From: Struthio camelus
Taxonomy: Eukaryota; Chordata; Aves; Struthioniformes; Struthionidae
Assembly: GCF_040807025.1 (NCBI RefSeq)
Contig: NC_090981.1
Coordinates: 5,468,501 to 5,532,500 of the forward strand
DNA: 64,000 nucleotides
Direction of reading: 5' to 3'
This document shows positions 14,397 through 25,600 of this stretch, piece after piece; positions within the stretch are counted from its first letter, which is position 1; the number at the start of each line of letters is the position of its first letter. Under the pieces are notes generated by a model. The model ran no database searches. It was given only the letters and a program-made list of their open reading frames with translations, and had not been told where the DNA came from. The position numbers and the translations under genes are program-made.

Positions 14397-16205
14397 AGGG
14401 ATGTTGTCAGAGCGTGCAGGGATGCGACAAGGAAGGCTAAGGCCCAGTTGGAATTAAATCTGGCAAGGGATGTCAAGGACAACAAGAAGGGCTTCCTCAA
14501 ATACATCAATAGCAAAAGGAAGACTAGGGAAAACGTGGGCCCGCTGCTGAATGGGGCAGGTGCCCTGGTGACAAAGGATACAGAGAAGGCGGAGTTATTG
14601 AATGCCTTCTTTGCTTCCGTCTTCACTGCTAAGGCCAGTCCTGAGGAATTCCAGACCTTGGAGACAAGAGAGGAAGGCTGGAGAAAGGAAGACTCTCCCT
14701 TGGTTGAGGAGGATCAGGTTACAGATCTTTTGTCCAAACTTGACATCCATAAATCCATGGGCCCCGATGGGATGCACCCACGAGTGCTGAGGGAGCTGGC
14801 GGATGTTATCGCTAGGCCACTCTCCATCATCTTTGAAAGGTCCTGGAGATCAGGAGAGGTGCCTGAGGACTGGAAGAAAGTCAATGTCACGCCAGTCTTC
14901 AAAAAGGGCAAGAAGGAGGAGCCAGGGAACTACAGGCCTGTCAGCCTCACCTCCATCCCTGGAAAGGTGATGGAACAGCTCATCCTGGAGGCCATCTCTA
15001 AGCATCTGGAGGACAAGAAGGTGATCAGGAGTAGTCAGCATGGAGTCACCAAAGGGAAATCATGCTTGACCAATCTGATAGCCTTCTATGACGGAATGAC
15101 TGGCTGGGGAGATGAGGGCAGAGCAGTGGATGTTGTCTCCCTGGACTTCAGCAAGGCTTTTGACACTGTCTCCCATCACATCCTCCTAGGTAAGCTCAGG
15201 AAGTGTGGGCTGGATGAGTGGACAGTGAGGTGGATTGAGAACTGGCTGGATGGCCGAGCTCAGAGGGTTGTGGTGAATGGCGCAGAGTCTAGTTGGAGGT
15301 CTGTGGCTAGCGGTGTCCCCCAGGGGTCAGTCCTGGGTCCAGTCTTGTTCAATGTATTCTTCAATGACCTGGAGGAAGGGATAGAGTGCACCCTCAGCAA
15401 GTTTGCTGATGATACTAAACTGGGGGGAGAGGCTAACACACCAGAAGACTGTGCTGCCATTCAGAGGGACCTGGACAGGCTGGAGAGCTGGGCGGAGAGG
15501 AACCTCCTGAAGTTCAACCAAGGCAAGTGCAAGGTCCTGCACCTAGGCAGGAATAATCCCATGCACCAGGACAGGCTGGGGGCTGACCTGCTGGAGAGCA
15601 GCTCTGCCGAGAAGGACCTGGGAGTCCTGGTGGACAACAAGTTAAACATGAGCCAGCAGTGTGCCCTTGGGGCCAAGAAGGCCAAGGGTATCCTGGGCTG
15701 CATGAGGCAGAGTGTTGCCAGCAGGTCGAGGGAGGTGATCCTGCCCCTCTACTCAGCCCTGGGGAGGCCCCACCTGGAGTCCTGTGTCCAGTGCTGGGCT
15801 CCCCAGTGCAAGAGAGACATGGCACTCCTGGAGAGAGTCCAGCGGAGGGCTACCAAGATGATTAGAGGGCTGGAGCACCTCTCCTATGAGGAAAGACTGC
15901 AAGAGCTGGGCCTGTTCAGCCTGGAGAAGAGAAGATTGAGAGGGGATCTCATCAACGTGTACAAGTATCTGAAGGGGGAGTGTCAAGAGGATGAGGCCAG
16001 CCTCTTCTCAGTGGTGCCCAGGGACAGGACAAGAGGCAATGGGCAGAAACTGAACCACAGGAAGTTCCATCTGAACCTGAGAAAAAACTTCTTCACTGTG
16101 AGGGTGACAGAGCATTGGAACAGGTTGCCCAGAGGGGTGGTGGAGTCTCCTTCCCTGGAGATATTCAAAACCCGTCTGGATGTGATCCTGGGCAATATGC
16201 TCTAG
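14397..16205 (+). CDS. CR1 ORF2, reverse transcriptase and C-terminal region, open frame in a dead element
   Basis: About 602 codons are open after the TAA at 14394-14396; no ATG start is implied because this is the distal part of ORF2. It encodes the CR1 reverse transcriptase, which primes cDNA synthesis at nicked chromosomal DNA in intact elements. Motifs in order: YRPVSLTS (fingers), [15 protein letters not shown] (palm), [14 protein letters not shown], and the catalytic FADD at 15402-15413. A conserved C-terminal region follows, ending at ILGNML. No stop or frameshift interrupts this half, so the copy is relatively young. I see no promoter or start codon that would make a protein from it. 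It could still be transcribed as part of a host transcript. Confidence 0.93.
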   Translation, partial: RDVVRACRDATRKAKAQLELNLARDVKDNKKGFLKYINSKRKTRENVGPLLNGAGALVTKDTEKAELLNAFFASVFTAKASPEEFQTLETREEGWRKEDSPLVEEDQVTDLLSKLDIHKSMGPDGMHPRVLRELADVIARPLSIIFERSWRSGEVPEDWKKVNVTPVFKKGKKEEPGNYRPVSLTSIPGKVMEQLILEAISKHLEDKKVIRSSQHGVTKGKSCLTNLIAFYDGMTGWGDEGRAVDVVSLDFSKAFDTVSHHILLGKLRKCGLDEWTVRWIENWLDGRAQRVVVNGAESSWRSVASGVPQGSVLGPVLFNVFFNDLEEGIECTLSKFADDTKLGGEANTPEDCAAIQRDLDRLESWAERNLLKFNQGKCKVLHLGRNNPMHQDRLGADLLESSSAEKDLGVLVDNKLNMSQQCALGAKKAKGILGCMRQSVASRSREVILPLYSALGRPHLESCVQCWAPQCKRDMALLERVQRRATKMIRGLEHLSYEERLQELGLFSLEKRRLRGDLINVYKYLKGECQEDEASLFSVVPRDRTRGNGQKLNHRKFHLNLRKNFFTVRVTEHWNRLPRGVVESPSLEIFKTRLDVILGNML

Positions 16206-16285
16206 GTGACCCTGCTTGAACAGGGAGGTTGGACTAGATGATCTCCAGAGGTCCCATCCAACCTAAACGATTCTGTGATTCTATG

Positions 16286-16983
16286 TGCTTCAAGTGTATT
16301 TTCTTACGTGGGCTGGAGGGTAGGAGTCTTCCTTCTGTCATACAGCATTTTGCGTTAAAGGCATGGTCACTTTCTTCAGACCTTTTTCTTTCCACGCTGT
16401 GTTTGCACTTCAGGCAAATACCCCTCCTCTGACTTATGCTGAGGTTCCGCTTTCAAGATTGCATTTGCAAAATGAAGATTAAGATTATTTTTTTCTCCAG
16501 GCGAAAGTTGAAATTTTGATTTTGGAACATGACTATGAAGCTTGGCGCTCTCCAAATCTTACTCCTCCACTGTGGTCAACCCAGGTCCTGAGACCCTTGC
16601 TCAGGGCTGGATTGTGCTGGCAGATTGCAGTCACACAAGCGTGAAGGATTTTGGCCGCATTCCTCGTGCCCTCCTTCTCCAGGCCAGGCCAGGCGGTCTG
16701 TGGGGCCAGGTCTGCCCTGAGGCGGTACGCAGGTACAGAGTGAGCATGAGGTGGACAGTATGTGTATGTACACACAGGGTGGGGAATTTGGGCAAGAACA
16801 TACATTAAGTCTGAAACTTTACAACTAGTGATGCCTACCGAAAAGATAATACGAAGTTCTGGATTATAGCAGCTCTTCCATTAGAGAGGGTTAATATAGT
16901 AAAGGCACATTCTCCATGTTAAGAAGCCTTCAAGCACTAGTCCTCTAAAGGAGGATTCAAAACCAAAGTTTGGATAACTCTTC
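16286..16983. other. Spacer between CR1 and solo LTR, nothing recognised
   Basis: This is about 0.7 kb with a somewhat GC-richer part at 16540-16800, where short frames are open on both strands (about 88-90 codons). None shows a domain. Open frames on both strands over the same GC-rich stretch suggest base composition rather than coding. Confidence 0.5.
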
Positions 16984-17497
16984 TGTTGTGGAAACAGTTT
17001 GACTCTAGGTTTCCGAGGAGCAGAGTCTCACGCACGTATAACAGCAAAAATTAATTTTTTAATTAAATGATGGTACGACAGAGCAACAGCTCGAGCTGGG
17101 TGCCTCTGGGGAGGGACTCCGAACAAAAGAATTCTTAAGTAATTATACTTTTTACAGTCTTACTTCCCCGCCTGCCAGTGACAGTCTCTTCCAATCTTCT
17201 TTACTGAGTCGGTGGTCTCTTTCCCTCTGATTGGTTCATGTCTACATCTCTGGACGGTTGCTAGACGTTGGTATGTTCCTGCTCCACAGTACCTTATCTT
17301 ACCAAAGGTCAGCCGTTACCTCTGTTCATTCTGGTCACTCTGTTCTGTCTCCTTGAGGGCTGGTTCTAGCTGATTTTGCAGTTGCATCATCAGCCATGTT
17401 CTTCGGGTTACAGTTCAGTCCTGCGGCCTGCAGGCTTCACCTACTTTAGGCACTTATGCTAAGCTGAAGCTGTCAGCTACAATTTCCTTCTCTAACA
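16984..17497 (-). mobile_element. Solo ERV LTR, same family as the 33-40 kb provirus
   Basis: This is a 514-bp LTR read on the - strand, bounded by TGTTG on one side and TAACA on the other. It aligns over its whole length with the two provirus LTRs at 33297-33797 and 39312-39812. Shared blocks include GTTTCCGAGGAGCAG, CAGCTCGAGCTGGGTGCCTC and GCGGCCTGCAGGCTTC. It has many substitutions and several small indels against them, so it belongs to an older or distinct subfamily. CTTC lies just outside both ends (16980-16983 and 17498-17501), consistent with a target duplication whose exact length is ambiguous at the first LTR base. No internal retroviral sequence adjoins it, so it probably formed by LTR-LTR recombination. 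Confidence 0.93.
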
Positions 17498-20400
17498 CTT
17501 CTTAATGTTAGATCTGAAATATCACAAGAAACAGATATTGGAGTTAAATTTATTAGACACAAACTCATAGTGGTGATCATTTTAAAGGGTAAGCAGAGAA
17601 GCTATTAACTTTATAAATTGGTAGGCCATTGTCTGGCTTTTCAGGAAAAGGAAATTTTGATTTTCTTAAAGCTGGTAACATTGAAAAGATATGAGAATGA
17701 GTGGTAAGCAATAGGCTTAAAAAAATTCTTTGCAGCTCAAACTTTTGACAGAGCATAAAAAAATTAAAGCATTTAAAATGTATATTCTGTAGGTTTTCCA
17801 AGAAAAAGCATTAGAGCCTGGAGGCACCTGTCAGATGACAAATAAGATAGTAATATCAATTTAAAGCATGCCTACCTGTGAGACAGATGTCCTCCTAGTA
17901 GAAATACATTTAAGGTGTATTCTCTGAAATACTCCTGACCATAACTAAATACATTTAGCCATGCACAGAAAGTTTCTGAAACTTAGCCTTAATTATGTTG
18001 TTTGCACGCCTTGTTCTCACTGGATTGCTGGTCTTACCATGGCTATCAAATATTGTTAAAACTGATTTCATGCAAACCACTCAAGACTTAGAACAAAATC
18101 AATAATGTATTTTAAATTTCCCATATTTGTGACTTTGCATTTTTTCCCACTGTTGTCTACATTTTTTCTCTAATTTTCACTTTTTCCATTATTTCATTTA
18201 ATTTCCTGATCGGTACTTCCAAATCTTGCATGACATCTCTTTTTTTTTTTTTACTTGATTTTATTTCACAGATTTGCAGGTCTCTGGTCTATCACACAAC
18301 GGGGAGCAGCCTGTACACTGTCCTCTACATATTCCAGCCTCGAGGTTAGAAGTTTGAAAACCACTGTGCAAACCCACTTTATCCATTTTTTTCAGGATCA
18401 GTTGACAAAAAACTATGCATGAAAGGAACCATAATTAAAACACATGCACAGAAATTTCATGAAGCTGCAATAAACAAATGATGAGACTTTGCCAACACTA
18501 CCATTCAAGGATCACAGCCCCTCTAGTCATGTCAATCTATGAGCAACTCCACTTTCTACCTGAGCAAAAATTGGAAGATAACATACTTCATACTTCAGCC
18601 ATTTACCCGAAATAACTGCTTTCAGTAATGACTTAACAGTTAATGCTTTGTTTGCTTAAAAAAAAATAACAAAAGCCCTGAAATGCCTGCAGAGAGCAAC
18701 TAGTGCTGCCAGTACCTTACTCTGCTGTTCAGTAATTCACATAGCCATTGCCTACTGTCCTATGTAATGTCATCTCCATCATGAGTGGGAAGAATATTTT
18801 TTGCGTTACTGATTTGATCTTTGTTCCATAAAACGTTATCCCATCTTAAATCATGCATTTATTTGAATTATGCTGAGCTTCTAATTAAATGCAAAACCAT
18901 CTTTACATTTGTAAAAGCTAGGAAGAATTTTTAGTCAAGCTTGGCTGGGTCTTTTCCATCTAGCCTGCTATAATCATTTTATGGAAGAATCACACTTCTT
19001 AGCTACCCTTGCTTATGTTAGGTAGATTCATAGTGGACTGAACCTGATCCCTAGATTACATTTGTGGCTTGAGGGAGCATCTAAGATTATGAACAACCAA
19101 ATACTTAAGATCCCTACCCATCTAAAATTTTAGAAAACCAGTTTCCATTTGTAGAAGTTTTGGTTCCTTGGGAATATTAATTTTTTGCAAATGTGCATGC
19201 AGATGCTGAGATCACTCTTATGGTTAACACAGATGTGCATAGATACAGCTAAATACACTCCACATATGGAATCAAAGGAGTTGTGCCTCTAGATGCAAGT
19301 AGTCTATTGTCAGCAACTGTGTAGGTATGCCTCTACTACGGACTCACTGTAAATTTGGCCTATACAGTTACTTTTTTAAACAACGTGCTACCATTCAGTG
19401 CCAAAATTCTGCCTATGTCCAATGACCAAGAATGGCTGACAAAAGAAATGAAATGGAGCCCTCCTGGTTGCCCTCCTTTTCTTCCATCTTTGTATCAGTT
19501 TTGTTCCTTCTAGCATATACCTGTGTCCTTTTATCATGCCCACAGCTAATAGTCACACCACAGCCTAAATCCTTTTCTCCGTGGGAGGTATTTGTTACAG
19601 GGTACTTTTTGTACAGCAATATACATTACCTCTGGTGCAATGCTTGGTCCAACATGCTTCTTTGCTTCTGTAGTTGCGTGAGTAGTAAGGCAGGGACAAT
19701 GAAAAACAGCAAAAGAAAATGCCTACCTCCAAAGCATACCTTTGGTGTGCCAGGTTAACTCTTTTAAGAATACTAAGTGTTCAGCTCCAGCGGTACTAGT
19801 CATCACATTGCAATGGCATGACTGTGATGCTTTGCAGAGGTTTTAGCAAAAGAAGGAATATTCAAATTTACCTTTCCTCTGACTTCTCTAATGGTCCTAA
19901 TTTACATACAAGACCCACAAGATACACAGTCATCAGTTGTACCACAAACCAGTGTTCTCTATTGGGAAAGCAAGTAAGAAATCTCCCATCCCCTTCAAAA
20001 AAAAAAAAGTTTGAGAACTCCTTTTGAGAACTTCTGTTACCAATCATTACTGGGTTTCCAGAGGAAAAGCCTTTTTTAATACCGTGGTCCACCAGAAATC
20101 TGGCCCTGTAAGTAGCACACATACTAGAAAGGCCACTTTTTTTCCTCCCACCTGTCAGGAAAAGGGGAGGACTGCCAGTCTAGCATAGACTACCTCTCTA
20201 CACAGGAGATATGTAATGAGATGTGCTTGATGATGTGAAGATGCTGATTTGAAGTCTTGCAGACCATGCCCGACCTGACCCATCTGATCTGAGCTGGCAG
20301 CAGCAGCTCCCCCTTGCCCTGGCACCCTTGTGCCAGCCTCTGTGCCCCTGCAAGCGGAAACCAAATCTTCCTGTTTTCTGGTTAGCTTCCAGCTCCTTGA

Positions 20401-20560
20401 CCCAGCTCACCGTGCTGCTGTACAAACCCCCAGCAGGAGCTCACAGCTGTGCCATGAGTAGCAGAAGATTTGCCCCCATTGGGGCAAAGGTACCTGCTCC
20501 ATCTTAAATGGCATTACCGAAACTGGTAGAGGAAGCCTTTAAAAAAAAAAAAAAAAAAAA
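17498..20560. other. Unannotated DNA between solo LTR and GC-rich block
   Basis: The longest frame (19432-19758, 108 codons) has no recognised domain, and other frames are short. A pure A20 run lies at 20541-20560. I see no splice-framed exon or repeat family that I can name. Confidence 0.5.
20541..20560. repeat. A20 homopolymer
   Basis: Twenty consecutive A lie directly 5' of the GC-rich block. This could be a retroposed A-tail or a simple run. I do not recognise the sequence upstream of it as a retrogene. Confidence 0.9.
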
Positions 20561-20574
20561 CACAGTGAAGGGAG

Positions 20575-20790
20575 AAGAGAGACAGAGCAGGCAGGGCCAG
20601 GAGCCCTGGGCTGGGCTGGCAGGGCAGTGGCCACACTCTGCACTGGGGAAGCTGCAGCTGTGGGGAGCTTCCCCACCAGGCCGAGCCAGAGCAGGGGCGG
20701 CTACCCTGCAGGCGAGTGCTGTGGGCAGGGCTGGGGCCGGGCTGCAAGCATCGCCCTTCCTGGGACGTCCTTTGTGTCCTCCATGTAGCA
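20575..20790. other. GC-rich block upstream of the GCNT1-like pseudogene
   Basis: About 215 bases are clearly richer in G and C than the surrounding DNA, with several GGGCTGG and CCAGG repeats and only a modest number of CpG. It lies about 450 bases 5' of the putative splice acceptor of the glycosyltransferase remnant. It could be an old promoter or first-exon region, or a fragment of a GC-rich repeat. A 158-codon frame on the - strand (20514-20990) passes through this block and the pyrimidine tract and looks like a composition artefact. Confidence 0.4.
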
Positions 20791-20868
20791 GCCCCAGCCA
20801 CAGGAAGCTGACAGAGGTGATCACCATGCAACTGCCACACTGAAAGGAAGGGAAAACAAGCTGCTGTG

Positions 20869-20942
20869 CCTTTCTTCTTCTTCCCTTTCCTTCTTTCTTC
20901 CCTTTTTTCCTTCCTTCCCTCTTCTTTCCTTCTCCCCTCCCC
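20869..20942. repeat. 74-base uninterrupted pyrimidine tract
   Basis: Every base on the + strand is C or T, rich in TTCC and CTTC units. Mirror-like homopurine-homopyrimidine tracts of this kind can form triplex (H-DNA) structures in vitro. It sits about 300 bases 5' of the pseudogene's putative acceptor, too far to be its polypyrimidine tract. Confidence 0.9.
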
Positions 20943-21228
20943 GTCTTTAATTTTGTCAGATGCAGTTGAACCAGCTCTCAGTCTTCGCACTGTGGTTTGT
21001 AGCCCTAGTACTACAGCTGATAGAAGCTAGGAAATAGTGGCTCATGAAAGTTGTCTGTTTCTCCCAGCCTTAAAAACAAACAAACAATAAAATTTTATTA
21101 ATTATTCTTTACACTTCAAGAAAATTCTTTTGTCTGAACTATTCACCTTTTTACAATCAATAAGTAATAATGGAACTTTTAGCCAGTAATTTTTTAAGGA
21201 AACCTTTTAGTAGTTGCCTGTCATTCAT

Positions 21229-21245
21229 ATTTCATTTTCTTTTAG
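21229..21245 (+). promoter_or_regulatory. Putative splice acceptor of the GCNT1-like coding exon
   Basis: A pyrimidine-rich run ends in TTTCTTTTAG, with AG at 21244-21245, 137 bases before the first ATG of the pseudogene. A relic acceptor here would indicate DNA-level origin rather than reverse transcription of a spliced mRNA. Such motifs also occur by chance, so this is suggestive only. Confidence 0.4.
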
Positions 21246-22640
21246 AATTTTTCCTTCCATCTCCCTGACAAATGCACCAACCTCCTAAGAAACACAAACT
21301 GATTTTTCTGAAACTGTTGAAGCTGGTATGAGCAGAGCGGAGGGCAATTTTTTTAGTCCTGTGAAGGTACCGAATATTTGAAATGCTGAAAAGGAAACTA
21401 CAGTTTTGCCACAACTCACTCTTCAGGCTTTTCTTGGGGCTAACTCTTATTCTAGTAATCATTTCAGTTTTGAAAGTTAATCAGAAACCATACTTAAATT
21501 GGAGACATCTGGAACCGACTAATGACAATCCTATTAGCAGTATTAGCTGCACAAAGATATTGGAGGGTGATATAGAAGAAATCCAGAAGGTAAAGCTTGA
21601 GGCATTATTGGTGTCATTTAAGAAACACCCCAAACTAACAACAAATGACTATATTAACATGACAGACTGTCTCCTTTACCAAGACTAGGAAATATATCAT
21701 GGAACCTCAGCAATGAAGCAGCAGAACTTCCAACTGCTTACTCAATTGTGGTTTATCACAAAATTGAGATGCTTGATAGACTAAGATCAATCTATGTTCC
21801 TCAGAATTTTTACTGCATTCATGTTGACAAAAAGTCTCCAGAATCCTTTTTTGCTGCTGTGAAGGGAATAGTTTCATGTTCTGATAATGTCTTTATTTCC
21901 AGCCAGTTAGAGTGTGTTGTATATGCTTCATGGAGCAGGCAGACATTAACTGCATGAAAGATCTCTACAGAAGAAGTACAAAGTGGAAATACCTAATAAA
22001 CCTCTGTGGCATGGACTTTCCTATTAAGACCAACCAGGAAATATCAGAGAGGTTGAAAGCCCTTAAAGGTGAAAACAGCTTGGAAACAGAAAAAATGCCT
22101 CTCTAAAGAAGTAAGGTGGAAAAAGCACCATGAGATTATTGATGGTAAAGCAAAGAACACAGGCAGAGACAAACAATGACCACTTCTCAGTACTCCAATT
22201 GTTTCTGGTAGTGCCTATTTTGTCATTAGCAGAAGATTTGTAGAACACTATTAGAAAACAGCAAAATCCTTTCATTTATTGAGTGGCCAAAAGACACTTA
22301 CAGCCCTGATGAGTACTTGTGGGCAACAATTCAGAGTATCCCTGAAGTCCCAGGTGCAGTTTCTTCCAGTAATAAGTATGATGTTTCTGACATGAATGCA
22401 CTGGCCAGGTTTGTGAAGTGGCAGTACTTTGAAGGTGATGTGTCTAAAGGTGCATCCTACCCACCATGCAGTGGGATTCACGTTCACTCTGTCTGTGTGT
22501 TTGGAGTAGGAGACTTGAACTGGATGCTGCAAAACCACCACTACTTTGCTAATAAGTTCAATACTGATGTTGACCCTTTTGCTGTGAAATGCTTGGAAGA
22601 GTATTTGCGACACAAAGCTTTGCATCAGCAAAATAACTGA
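21246..22640 (+). pseudogene. GCNT1-like: Broken core-2 beta-1,6-GlcNAc-transferase, GCNT1-like
   Basis: This resembles core-2 N-acetylglucosaminyltransferase, a Golgi type II membrane enzyme that adds beta-1,6-GlcNAc to core-1 O-glycans. The first ATG at 21383 opens a basic N-terminus and one hydrophobic segment (about residues 14-31), followed by a stem with INCTK-like ISCTK. Later matches to GCNT1 include [36 protein letters not shown] (with the glutamate taken as catalytic base in the mouse enzyme), [16 protein letters not shown] and a C-terminus at HKAL. The span of about 420 codons equals the family length, so it is not truncated. The frame is destroyed: TAG at 21686-21688, frame changes near 21690-21745, 21940-21950, 22085-22095 and 22255-22275, plus TGA at 22177-22179 and TAG at 22252-22254. 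GCNT family coding sequence normally lies in one exon. The tract ending in TTTCTTTTAG at 21245 looks like that exon's acceptor, arguing for an unprocessed copy. GCNT1 itself lost in place, or a dead duplicate, are both possible. Confidence 0.9.
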
Positions 22641-25600
22641 AATACTGCATTTTCATTTTATGAAACAGGTACAAATAAGATACAGCTATATACTTTAACA
22701 TGTATGGTGGTGGTGATGCTGACATGCTTTCTCATTGCATTGGTATGGTGGTGATGAGGGCCTGTCTCACAGGGAGGTCGTCCATGGACAAGGAGACAAC
22801 AAATGTCTCCACTGTGTCTCAAGTGAAGACAAGGATGTCTCACATTGCATGTTGAGGTTTGGAACTTTGGGTAGAAAATATGAATTAGGTTAAGACAGTT
22901 TTTTGAAGTTCAACTATTTGGAATATTTATTGTTATCTAAAATTGTAGTTAATGGACTTTTCAGCTAAACTATTTGTTCGAAGGCCTAGAAAATGCATAC
23001 CATGCATGGCTATTTTCCATGACTTTAATACTAACTGGAAGGGAAAGATGGAGAGAAAAAGGGGAAAGCAGCAGCTGGACTGCACAAAATTCATGTTGAG
23101 ATACTGAAAGGTCTCAGGAAATTCACATTGGAATTTGTTTGAAAACTAAACAAAAGGGAACATACCAAAGCCAATTGTCATCACTCAATGTAAATTTGAT
23201 TACTGCAGTTCTGTAATACGTGATTTTTAATTCTCTTGGAAACTTCATCTTCAGCTTGAAGTATAAGGACTTTTGCTACAAAAAATTGAAACACACTCTT
23301 GCCTTTCTACACTTAAAATTCTCCCTGATGATGTGATACAAAGTTTATACACTAGTTTGTAATGTATATCTTCTCAGGGAAGCTTCAGTTCTGTGCCTAA
23401 TGAGAATTAGAATTATAATTTCACACTTATTACTGTATCAGGAATTTTGCTTTCTGGTACAAGGTGACTCTTAAGTTTCTCAAAAACTTAAAAGACGACT
23501 TGCAGCAGTGTCCAAAATGTTATGACAGAACTGCTGGTTTCTGCTTTCTGTCAAGCTCAACTTGCATTCCAGATTCTTTTAACTCTGTATGCAAAAATAA
23601 AGTTTTTTTTTCTAAATGATATTGTCTCTTCCTACAATTAAAGTCATTCTGAAAGCACTACCAAAAAAAAAATCTTAACACATTTTAGGTCTTCATCATT
23701 ATCTTAGCTTGACACCTACAACTGAAGCTGCAGCTAAGACAGCAAGTCCTGCCTTTCCTCTGTTCATTCACATGTCCATACTCCTTCAAGTTTAGCTGGC
23801 ACAGTGATTTTTAATTAGTTAGCTAGCTGCTTCTTTTGGTGGAAGGGAAAGGAGAAAATCTGAATTAGTTTTGATTCAGCTTAATTTCCAGACTAGATTA
23901 GCTGCTGCAATGTGGTACAGATACAAGGAGCAGTGCAGAAGCAAAGTATGGGAGGGAACCGGACAGTATGGGAGGGAAGATACCATTTCTTTCCATAGCA
24001 ATTCTGGTTTGTCTGGCATAGTTACTGGGAAACTAGCACCCTATCTTACTCCTCAGAGAACAATGGGACTCAGAGGCACTAGCATTGGTAGAGTAACCTA
24101 CTTTTTTGCTACGACCTTCTGAAACAGTTTCTTGGAAATGTTGCTGTGAAGGTAGCATGCATTTCTCAAGAAGGTAGTTTCTCATATGTGCCACATTTAG
24201 GTATTAACATAATAAACTGTTTAAGGTTTGATCATACAAACATTTAAGGAGGCAAGCAATTTAATCTGAAATAGGGCCTGTTCTTACCAACCTCCACCTT
24301 CAAAATCACCTGAAAGCTGTTTAGAGATTCTTCAGAGACTCACACACAACACAAACAGGTAATTAAGGTTGGAGGGCTGAAGCAGTGGTAAGAAACACTC
24401 TGTTGTACCCTAGCCTGTCTTCCCCACCCTTTGGCTTTTCTACAAGAACACTCTTAGAGACAGCTGTGCTCTGCTACCTTTGCACATACTACAGCAAAGA
24501 TCTTCACTGTATGTGATACTAGGAAATTCCAGAAATTCAAGTTGTTTTTTGGCAGAGAAGTAGCTGTTTGCTTTTAAGAGTCTATCTGAAGAAAAACTAT
24601 ATAAATAGCTTCTGAGACTGCAATTGCTGGTTCAGAGACTGAGTGATAATGAAGTTATCTGCACAGGTGGGACTACAGACTCAGCTGCCTGAAATCCTCT
24701 AGACAACTGGAACATCAACCACTTACCTACCTGTAGCAGCGTGTTCTGTACTTATTCATTTGTATAATACAATGAATGCCTGTCTGCATCTCTATTCTTT
24801 AGTGATCCTGCTACTGTAGACAGTGAAGATGCTACTTGATTTAAATGTGCCAAATCTCACAAGTTACATTACTGTTTGGATAGATTCAAGGGAGACCCCT
24901 GTGTACAAACTGTTCTGTACAGAAGGACAAATATGAGAATAGCACTGTTTAGCATGCATTCTCCATTAGATACACAGGAATTCTTTCTTCAGCAAAAAGT
25001 GAATCATGAAGGACAAAAACATCCTCCCCACACCAAATACTGACAGTGTAAGAGGAATTTAATAGATTAAAGGCATTGCAACTATGTGTATAGGAAAGAT
25101 GCCATATCCACCCCAGCCAGCTGTAACAGGTAAAGAAAGCAATAAGTGAAATCCTAACATACTCAAGTTAGAATCTGCTAAAACACTTAGCCAAGATAAT
25201 CATCCCAAAATCATGCAACTTTGTGGCACCAGCAAAACTTAGATGAAACCTAGATTATGTCCCTTACTGACACTTCAAATTTTTCTAACTGATCTCAGTT
25301 TTCTAAGAGATGCTTAGAGGACTGGAATAAAAATCAGGTGCTAACATGAAGAAAAAATGCTTCACTTAAATACTGCAGCAACAAGTCACTCTTGATGCTG
25401 TGCTAAAGGCACTGGGCTTCGTGGGCTCTATTGTTGTAGACATCTACAAATTAAAATTTTCATGACTGCATCAACCTTTCAGCCATGAATCCTGAATAGA
25501 GTAGCTCTCTAATACAAGTAACCTGCAAGATTTCTCTGACCATCTTCAGGTTCCTGCTCAGGAAAAAATGCAACAGCCAGACTTGCCCATGGATTGACCT

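Larger units (their letters stand above)
13600..16285 (+). mobile_element. CR1: CR1 LINE, 5'-truncated, 3' end intact
   Basis: This is a non-LTR retrotransposon of the CR1 family. The 5' edge is approximate; recognisable coding starts near 13617, inside the endonuclease domain, so the 5' UTR, ORF1 and the N-terminal endonuclease residues are absent. That is the usual result of incomplete target-primed reverse transcription. The 3' end is complete: the coding frame stops at 16203-16205, a short 3' UTR follows, and the element ends with ATTCTGTG then ATTCTATG at 16270-16285, the CR1 octamer tail. No target-site duplication was sought because CR1 normally lacks a clear one. GC content is well above that of the flanks. 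The copy cannot move by itself because it lacks ORF1 and has a broken endonuclease. Confidence 0.97.

Noticed and set aside
14255-15865. Several 60-123 codon frames on both strands inside the CR1
   Set aside because: They overlap the recognised ORF2 frame in other phases or on the opposite strand and carry no motifs.
20514-20990. 158-codon - strand frame as a possible gene
   Set aside because: It reads through the A20 run, the GC-rich block and the pure pyrimidine tract. Its residues (poly-F, poly-K/E, G/P/S-rich) simply mirror that composition.
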